Positions 57,859 through 64,000 of a stretch of 64,000 nt of DNA are shown here, piece by piece; within the stretch, counting starts at the first letter, position 1; every line of letters begins with the position of its first letter. The stretch is from Mycobacterium spongiae (lineage in GTDB: Bacteria > Actinomycetota > Actinomycetes > Mycobacteriales > Mycobacteriaceae). The stretch is from the NCBI RefSeq assembly GCF_018278905.1, contig NZ_CP046600.1:2480001-2544000 (forward strand), in the 5' to 3' direction. Under the pieces are notes generated by a model. The model had not been told where the DNA came from. It saw nothing but the letters and a program-made list of their open reading frames with translations, and did no database searches. The position numbers and the translations under genes were made by a program.

Positions 57859-60800
57859 ATGGTGCCAGGCACCGACAAGCACGTTGACTATCTGAAACGC
57901 CTCACCGCGGATCTCCGACGCACCCGAAAGCGGGTCGCAGACCTGGAATCCACGCTATCGGAGCCGGTGGCAATCGTCGGGATGGCCTGCCGATACCCGG
58001 GTGACGTGCACTCCCCGGATGCATTGTGGGACATGGTGGTCGAGGAACGCGATGCCGTCTCGGAGTTCCCGTCGGACCGCGGTTGGGACATGGAGCAGCT
58101 GTATGACCCGGATCCCGACGCAATCGGGAAGACGTACGCGCGCCAAGGTTCGTTTCTCATGTGCGCGGCGGACTTTGATGCCGCCTTTTTTGGGATCGGC
58201 CCCAGCGAGGCCCTCGCGATGGACCCGCAGCAGCGGCTGATGCTCGAGGTCTCATGGGAGGCGCTGGAGCGGGCCGGAATCGATCCGGCCACCCTGCGAG
58301 GCTCGGCGACCGGGGTGTTCGCCGGCGTGATCCATGCGGGCTACGGCGGTGAGGTTCCGAGCCAGCTGGAGGGCTACGGATTCACGGGCGCGACGCAAAG
58401 CGTTGTCTCGGGACGACTGGCCTACGTGTTGGGGCTGGAGGGTCCTGCGGTGTCCGTAGATACCGCGTGCTCATCATCTTTGGTAGCGATTCACCAAGCC
58501 GCGCAGGCTCTGCGCCTGGGAGAGTGCAATCTCGCGTTGGCCGGCGGCGCCACGGTCATGGCGACGCCGACGGGATTCGTGGAGTTCAGCCGGCAGCGTG
58601 CACTTGCCGCTGACGGCCGTTGCAAAGTTTATGCCGGCAGTGCTGACGGAACCGCGTGGTCAGAGGGCATCGGCGTGTTGGTCTTGGAGCGGCTGGCTGA
58701 CGCGAAACAGCTGGGGCACCCGGTGCTGGCTGTGGTGCGTGGTTCCGCGGTGAACCAGGACGGGGCCTCCAATGGGCTTACCGCGCCGAACGGCCCATCG
58801 CAGCAACGGGTTATCCGCGCTGCGTTGGCTAATGCCGGGTTAAGTGCGGCCGATGTCGATGTCGTCGAGGGGCATGGGACAGGCACCGTGTTGGGGGATC
58901 CGATCGAGGCACAGGCCCTGTTGACGACGTATGGCCAAGATCGGCCCGCCGATCGGCCGCTGTGGCTGGGATCGATCAAGTCGAACTTCGGGCATTCCTC
59001 GGCCGCGGCGGGGGTCGCCGGAGTGATCAAAATGGTGTTGGCGATGCAACATGAGGTGATGCCTAAGACCCTGAACGTGGATATGCCTACACCACACGTT
59101 GATTGGTCGGCGGGTGCGGTGTCGGTGCTTGCGGAACCACGCCCCTGGCCGGTGGTGGATCATCCGCGTCGGGCGGGGGTGTCGGCGTTCGGAATCAGCG
59201 GTACGAATGCGCATGTGATTCTTGAGCAGGCCGGTGGTGGGGACGAGGTTGGCTGCGGGCGGGGTGGCGGGGATCGGGGGTCGGTGGCGTGGGTGGTGTC
59301 GGGGCGGTCGGGGCAGGCGTTGGTGAATCAGGCGGCGCGGTTGGGTGAGTGGGTGGGTCAGCGTCCGGAGCTTGGGGTGGCTGATGTGGGGTGGTCGTTG
59401 GTGTCGACGCGGTCGGTGTTTGAGCATCGGGCTGTGGTGGTGGGTGGCGATCGTGGGCAGTTGGTGGATGGGTTGGCTGAGGTTGCCGCGGGTCGTCCGG
59501 GTGCGGGGGTGGTGGTTGGTCGTGCGGGCGCGGTGGGCAAGACGGTGTTTGTGTTTCCGGGGCAGGGGTCGCAGTGGTTGGGCATGGGTCGTGAGCTCTA
59601 TGGCCGGTTTTCGGTGTTTGCGGGGGTTTTTGATGAGGTTGTGGCGGAGTTGGATCGGTATTTGCGGGTGCCGTTGCGCGAGGTGATGTGGGGTGGTGAC
59701 GCGGCGTTGTTGCAGAGTACGGAGTTTGCGCAGCCGGCGTTGTTTGCCGTGGAGGTGGCGTTGGCGGGGTTGTTGCGGGAGTGGGGTGTGGTGGCTGATT
59801 TTGTGGTGGGTCATTCGGTGGGGGAGATTGTGGCCGCGCAGGTGGCGGGGGTGTTGTCGTTGGGTGATGCGGCGCGGGTGGTGGCGGCTCGGGGTCGGTT
59901 GATGGCGGGGTTGCCTGTGGGTGGGGTGATGGTTGCGGTGGCTGCTGGTGTTGATGAGGTGGAGCCGTTGTTGGGTGCGGGGGTTGATATTGCTGCGGTG
60001 AATGCGTCGGATTCGGTGGTGATTTCGGGGGAGGAAGAGGCGGTGGGGGTGGTGGTGGATGGTTTGGTGGGTCGGGGTCGGCGGGTGCATCGGTTGGCGG
60101 TGTCGCATGCGTTTCATTCGGGGTTGATGGAGCCGATGTTGGAGGAGTTCTCGCGGGTGGTGGCTGATGTGTCGGTGGGTTCGGCGCGGATTGGGTTGGT
60201 GTCGAATGTGACTGGGCAGTTGGCGGGGTCTGGGTATGGGGATGGGTCGTATTGGGTGGAGCATGTGCGTAAGCCGGTGCGTTTTGCTGATGGGGTGGCT
60301 GCGGTGGAGTCGTTGGGGGCGCAGGTGTTCATCGAGGTGGGCCCCGCCGCCGGGTTGATGACGGCCGTGGAGCAGTCACTGGAGTCCGATCAAGCGTTGT
60401 CCACGACGATGCTGGTCAAAGATCGTCCTGAGGTTGATTGTGTTCTTGCGGCGGTGGGCCAGTTGTTCACCCAGGGTGTGGAGGTGAATTGGGAGTCGGT
60501 GCTCGGCGGCGGCCGACGGGTGGAACTGCCGACGTACGGATTTGTGCACCAGCGATTCTGGTTGCCAGATCTGGGGGCCGGACCAACCCACCTGGGTGGC
60601 GCCGGGTTGACCGGGGTTGAGCACCCATTGTTGGGGGCGCTGGTCGAACGCCCGGACTCCGGTGAACTGGTATTGACGGGTCAGTTGTCAGTGGCTAGTC
60701 AGCCGTGGTTACGCGACCACGTCGTTGGTGGGGTGGCGTTGTTTCCCGGGACCGGCTTCGTCGAATTGGTCCTGCGAGCTGGGGACGAGGTCGGCTGCCC

Positions 60801-63800
60801 GGCGCTGGACGAGCTGACCCTGTTGGCCCCGTTGGTATTACCGGCTGCTCGGGGGGTGCGAGTGCAGCTCGTGGTCGGCGTCGCCGACGACTCCGGGCGC
60901 CGGGCGGTATCGGTCTATTCGGCCGGCACCAACAGCGAATCCTGGGTCCTGCACGCCGAAGGCATGTTGGGCACAGGCGGTCTCGGCAGCGGCGCGGATC
61001 TGTCGGTGTGGCCCCCAGTAGGGGCTGCCGCGTTGGACGTCGGCGGTGTTTACGACGATCTGGCCGAGCGCGGGTACGGCTACGGCCCGGCGTTTCGTGG
61101 CGTGCGCGCTGTGTGGAAACGGGGGCGGGAGATTTACGCGGAAGTGGCCGCCCCCGACGATCTGAGTGTGGCCGGGTTTGGAGTCCATCCAGCGATCCTG
61201 GACGCAGCGTTGCACGCGTGGGCATTCGCGGGCGGTGGGGATGAGTTGATCCTGCCGTTCTCCTGGCAGGGAGTTTGCTTGCGCGCCTCGGGCGCATCGC
61301 GCGTACGGGTGCGGCTGGTTCCGGCGGGCTCGGGGTCAATATCGGTGGAGCTGGCCGATTCAGCCGGTCTACCGGTGTTGTCGGTGCGAGAGTTGGCCGT
61401 TCGACCGGCCACACGTGAGGCGCTGGCGGCAGCCGTCGCTGCCGCGGCTGGTGTTCAACGTCCGGGGCTGCTCGAAGTGATGTGGTCGCCGGTGTCGTTG
61501 GAACACGGCGTCGGTGACGGTGGTGATGCCCGCAGCGATGTGGTGGTGCAGCAGTTGAGCACTGACTCCCGTGGGGGCGTGGTCGAGTCGGTCTACGCGG
61601 CCACCCACGAGCTGCTGGGAGTACTGCAGTCGTGGTTGGCCGGCAATGGGACCGGGGTGTTGGTCGTCGTGACGCATGGCGCGGTCGGGTTGGCCGGCGA
61701 AGCTGTCACGGATATCGCGGGAGCGGCAGTGTGGGGGTTGGCTCGCTCGGCCACCGCGGAGCATCCGGGCCGGGTGGTGCTGGTGGATTCGGATGGCTCG
61801 GTCGACGCCGCGGGGCTAGTCGCTTGTGGTGAGCCGCAATTGGTGGTGCGTTCCGGTGTGGTGTACGGAGCTCGCTTGCAACGGGTCCCATCGGGGTTGG
61901 TATTGGAGTTGCCTGAGTCGAACTGGCGGCTGGGAGTCGGTAGTGGCGGCACGTTGCAGGACGTCGCCGCTCGCGCGTGCGAGCGGGTAGACCTGACGGC
62001 CGGGCAAGTACGGGTAGCCGTGGGTGCGGTGGGAGTGAACTTCCGGGATGTGTTGGTGGCATTGGGAATGTATCCCGGCGGCGGCAACTTGGGTGCCGAG
62101 GGTGCCGGGGTGATCGTCGAGGTGGCCCCCGACGTTGACGGATTGGCCGTGGGCGATGCGGTAATGGGTCTACTGGGGGTGGTGGGTCCGGAGGCGGTGG
62201 TCGATGCTCGATTAGTCACCGCGGTACCCGCGAACTGGTCGTTGGCGGCCGCGGCTGGTGTCCCGGTGGTGTTTCTGACAGCCCTGTATGGGCTGTCGGT
62301 ATTGGGAGAATTGAAGTCCGGGCAGAAGGTGCTGGTCCACGCCGCGACCGGTGGGGTGGGAATGGCGGCGGTGGGCCTGGCGCGCTACTGGGGCGCAGAA
62401 GTTTTTGCCACCGCGAGTCGCGGCAAGTGGAATGTCCTGCGGGACATGGGCTTCGACGATGACCATATCGGCGATTCCCGTAGCGTGGAGTTCGAGGAAA
62501 GGTTCCGCGCGGCCGCGGGTGGGGCGGAGGTCGATGTGGTGCTCAACTCGTTGGCTGGTGAGTTTATCGATGCGTCGCTGCGGCTGCTGAAGCCTGGCGG
62601 GCGTTTCATCGAGATGGGCAAGACCGATATCCGCGATCCCCGCGACGTTGCCGAGCGCTATCGGGGTGTCGGTTATCAAGCATTTGACTTGATGGAAGCC
62701 GGGCCGGACCGTATCGCGGCGATGTTGAGCGAGTTAATGGCCTTGTTCGCGGCCGGAAAGTTGGAGCCGTCGCCGATCAAGTCATTTGATGTGCGATGCG
62801 CACAGCAAGCGTATCGCTTCGTTAGCCAGGCTCGCCATATCGGCAAGGTGGTGATGACGCTTCCGAGCGGCCCGGGTGGCCACGCCGGCGGTGGGCTTGC
62901 CGGGGGCACCGTCGTGATTACGGGCGGGACCGGGATGGCCGGGTCCGCGGTGGCGCGTCACGTGGTGGATCGCTACGGGGCGGGTCAGGTGGTGTTGGTC
63001 AGCCGTTCCGGCGAAAGTAGTTCCGGAACTGCTGAGTTGGTGGCCGAATTGACCGATGCCGGCGCCGAGGTCAGCGTGGTGGCGTGCGACGTGGCTGATC
63101 GTGACGCGGTGGCCGCCTTGCTGGCCGGGCTGGACGAGCGGTTCCCGCTGAAGGGCGTCTTTCACGCAGCGGGGGTGCTCGATGACGCGGTGATTACCGG
63201 GCTGACGTCAGATCGTATGGACGCGGTGTTGCGGGCCAAGGTCGACGGGGCCTGGAATCTCCACGAGCTCACCACGGGTCTCGATGTGTCCGCCTTTGTC
63301 GTGTTCTCGTCGATGGCCGGCATCGTCGGTGCGCCGGGCCAGGGTAACTACGCGGCCGCCAACGCGTTTCTGGACGGGTTGGCAAGCTACCGCCGCGAAC
63401 AAGGGTTGTCGGGGGTTTCGATCGCCTGGGGGCTGTGGGAACAGCCCAGTACGATGACTGCGAATCTGAGCGATCGCGACCTAGCCCGGATGAAGCAGGT
63501 GGGCCTGGCCCCGCTAGCCACCGACCACGCACTGCAGCTGCTCGATACGGCGCTGCTCGTCGATCACGCGGTGGTGGTGGCAGCCCAGCTGGACGCCGGC
63601 GCACTGACGACAAATGCTGAGGTGCCACCGCTGTGGCGTGAGTTGGTCCGGCGCCCAACGCGGCGGGTCGTCCACGACACTCAGGACAGCGCGACGGTGG
63701 CCGGATTGAATGCGCGCCTGAAAACACTAACCCCCGAACGGCGCCATCACGAACTCGTTCAATTGGTGACCGGTAACGTCGCAACCGTGTTAGGGCATTC

Positions 63801-64000
63801 CAGCACCATCGAAATCGACGCCAACAAAGCCTTCCAAGAACTCGGATTCGATTCCCTGACAGCCGTGGAGCTGCGCAACCGGCTCAAGACTGCCACCGGA
63901 CTTACCCTCACACCAACCCTCATCTTCGACTACCCCACACCGGACGCGTTGGCTGGATATCTCAGCGCCGAACTCGGCACCAGCGCTGCGGCATCGAATG
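57859..64000 (+). CDS. pks8: Reducing type I polyketide synthase (Pks8/Pks17 as one gene, 3' partial)
   Basis: A single open frame running past the window end (over 2045 codons), KS-AT-DH-ER-KR-ACP. N-terminal charged helix [22 protein letters not shown] Cys204; AT Ser653 in GHSVGE with HAFH at 750, the malonyl-type pair; DH His954 ([13 protein letters not shown]); ER GGVGMAA near 1498; KR Tyr1831 (GQGNYAAAN); ACP Ser1999 ([15 protein letters not shown]). Starts GTG, ATG, GTG occur in a row at 57856-57864 after AAGGAG; 57859 or 57862 are likely. In M. tuberculosis the matching region is annotated as pks8 and pks17, which together are reported to make monomethyl-branched unsaturated acids. The AT section (59221-60340) has strikingly different codon use. 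Confidence 0.94.
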   Translation, partial: MVPGTDKHVDYLKRLTADLRRTRKRVADLESTLSEPVAIVGMACRYPGDVHSPDALWDMVVEERDAVSEFPSDRGWDMEQLYDPDPDAIGKTYARQGSFLMCAADFDAAFFGIGPSEALAMDPQQRLMLEVSWEALERAGIDPATLRGSATGVFAGVIHAGYGGEVPSQLEGYGFTGATQSVVSGRLAYVLGLEGPAVSVDTACSSSLVAIHQAAQALRLGECNLALAGGATVMATPTGFVEFSRQRALAADGRCKVYAGSADGTAWSEGIGVLVLERLADAKQLGHPVLAVVRGSAVNQDGASNGLTAPNGPSQQRVIRAALANAGLSAADVDVVEGHGTGTVLGDPIEAQALLTTYGQDRPADRPLWLGSIKSNFGHSSAAAGVAGVIKMVLAMQHEVMPKTLNVDMPTPHVDWSAGAVSVLAEPRPWPVVDHPRRAGVSAFGISGTNAHVILEQAGGGDEVGCGRGGGDRGSVAWVVSGRSGQALVNQAARLGEWVGQRPELGVADVGWSLVSTRSVFEHRAVVVGGDRGQLVDGLAEVAAGRPGAGVVVGRAGAVGKTVFVFPGQGSQWLGMGRELYGRFSVFAGVFDEVVAELDRYLRVPLREVMWGGDAALLQSTEFAQPALFAVEVALAGLLREWGVVADFVVGHSVGEIVAAQVAGVLSLGDAARVVAARGRLMAGLPVGGVMVAVAAGVDEVEPLLGAGVDIAAVNASDSVVISGEEEAVGVVVDGLVGRGRRVHRLAVSHAFHSGLMEPMLEEFSRVVADVSVGSARIGLVSNVTGQLAGSGYGDGSYWVEHVRKPVRFADGVAAVESLGAQVFIEVGPAAGLMTAVEQSLESDQALSTTMLVKDRPEVDCVLAAVGQLFTQGVEVNWESVLGGGRRVELPTYGFVHQRFWLPDLGAGPTHLGGAGLTGVEHPLLGALVERPDSGELVLTGQLSVASQPWLRDHVVGGVALFPGTGFVELVLRAGDEVGCPALDELTLLAPLVLPAARGVRVQLVVGVADDSGRRAVSVYSAGTNSESWVLHAEGMLGTGGLGSGADLSVWPPVGAAALDVGGVYDDLAERGYGYGPAFRGVRAVWKRGREIYAEVAAPDDLSVAGFGVHPAILDAALHAWAFAGGGDELILPFSWQGVCLRASGASRVRVRLVPAGSGSISVELADSAGLPVLSVRELAVRPATREALAAAVAAAAGVQRPGLLEVMWSPVSLEHGVGDGGDARSDVVVQQLSTDSRGGVVESVYAATHELLGVLQSWLAGNGTGVLVVVTHGAVGLAGEAVTDIAGAAVWGLARSATAEHPGRVVLVDSDGSVDAAGLVACGEPQLVVRSGVVYGARLQRVPSGLVLELPESNWRLGVGSGGTLQDVAARACERVDLTAGQVRVAVGAVGVNFRDVLVALGMYPGGGNLGAEGAGVIVEVAPDVDGLAVGDAVMGLLGVVGPEAVVDARLVTAVPANWSLAAAAGVPVVFLTALYGLSVLGELKSGQKVLVHAATGGVGMAAVGLARYWGAEVFATASRGKWNVLRDMGFDDDHIGDSRSVEFEERFRAAAGGAEVDVVLNSLAGEFIDASLRLLKPGGRFIEMGKTDIRDPRDVAERYRGVGYQAFDLMEAGPDRIAAMLSELMALFAAGKLEPSPIKSFDVRCAQQAYRFVSQARHIGKVVMTLPSGPGGHAGGGLAGGTVVITGGTGMAGSAVARHVVDRYGAGQVVLVSRSGESSSGTAELVAELTDAGAEVSVVACDVADRDAVAALLAGLDERFPLKGVFHAAGVLDDAVITGLTSDRMDAVLRAKVDGAWNLHELTTGLDVSAFVVFSSMAGIVGAPGQGNYAAANAFLDGLASYRREQGLSGVSIAWGLWEQPSTMTANLSDRDLARMKQVGLAPLATDHALQLLDTALLVDHAVVVAAQLDAGALTTNAEVPPLWRELVRRPTRRVVHDTQDSATVAGLNARLKTLTPERRHHELVQLVTGNVATVLGHSSTIEIDANKAFQELGFDSLTAVELRNRLKTATGLTLTPTLIFDYPTPDALAGYLSAELGTSAAASN
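59221..60340 (+). other. G/T-rich segment covering the AT domain of pks8
   Basis: Within pks8 the coding strand becomes very poor in C from about 59221 to 60340, using GTG, TTG, GGG, CGG and TCG almost exclusively, then returns abruptly to ordinary mixed C/G codons near 60335. The segment covers the post-KS linker and the malonyl-type AT. Neither the flanking parts of pks8 nor the AT of pks7 show this pattern. A long spurious minus-strand frame (58840-60264) is a by-product. Confidence 0.85.

Noticed and set aside
58840..60264. Long minus-strand open frame of 474 codons opposite pks8
   Set aside because: The product is a His/Pro/Arg low-complexity string with no protein character. It arises because the coding strand is G/T-rich there, which removes stop codons on the other strand.

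Overview
The window comes from a slow-growing Mycobacterium closely related to the M. tuberculosis complex. The evidence is the very high GC content, four PE-family genes (one with a PGRS domain), LysX, a Pks10/Pks7/Pks8 locus, MIRU repeats, and a gene order matching M. tuberculosis from polA (Rv1629) to pks8 (Rv1662). It is not M. tuberculosis itself: a kinase/FHA-ABC module sits between the coaE/DUF402 genes and uvrB, PE genes are added or reoriented, a flavin monooxygenase follows argH, and pks8/pks17 is one open frame. A member of the M. kansasii/M. marinum part of the genus fits, but the species cannot be fixed from sequence reading alone.

Layout. 1-3.2 kb: polA 3' end, rpsA, coaE (housekeeping). 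3.2-8.9 kb: a DUF402 gene and an FHA-ABC exporter (Rv1747 type) on the minus strand, divergent from a PknF-type Ser/Thr kinase with a Cys-containing extracytoplasmic domain; this looks like a signalling/transport module placed in conserved neighbourhood. 8.9-18.8 kb: uvrB, MFS transporter, CapA-type mannosyltransferase, universal stress protein, metallo-hydrolase preceded by tandem MIRU units, uvrA. 18.9-22.7 kb: a small hypothetical gene and lysX. 22.7-25.3 kb: the infC-rpmI-rplT translation operon with a long leader containing terminator hairpins, an apparent ATC start codon for IF3 and a decamer repeat, then tsnR. 25.3-30.9 kb: an MpaB-type DUF2236 protein, two PE genes, a class III adenylate cyclase and a membrane protein. 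31.1-34.7 kb: pheST. 34.9-39.2 kb: a PE gene and a PE_PGRS gene. 39.3-47.9 kb: the complete arginine operon argCJBDFRGH, with an ARG-box-like palindrome before argC and exact 53-bp MIRUs at argJ/argB and argF/argR. 47.9-64 kb: an aromatic-type FAD monooxygenase, type III PKS pks10, and the reducing type I PKSs pks7 and pks8 (the latter running off the window end).

How the genes work together. The arginine genes form a translationally coupled pathway repressed by their own ArgR. The PKS block looks like a lipid/polyketide assembly line: Pks7 carries methylmalonyl-type and Pks8 malonyl-type acyltransferase motifs, both have DH-ER-KR-ACP, and terminal coiled-coil or helical tails suggest hand-over between them. 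The FAD monooxygenase could modify the Pks10 product. The four PE proteins end in a related module, suggesting a locally expanded family of exported proteins. The points most worth testing are the infC control region, the G/T-rich AT segment of pks8, the kinase/FHA-ABC module and the monooxygenase-Pks10 pairing.
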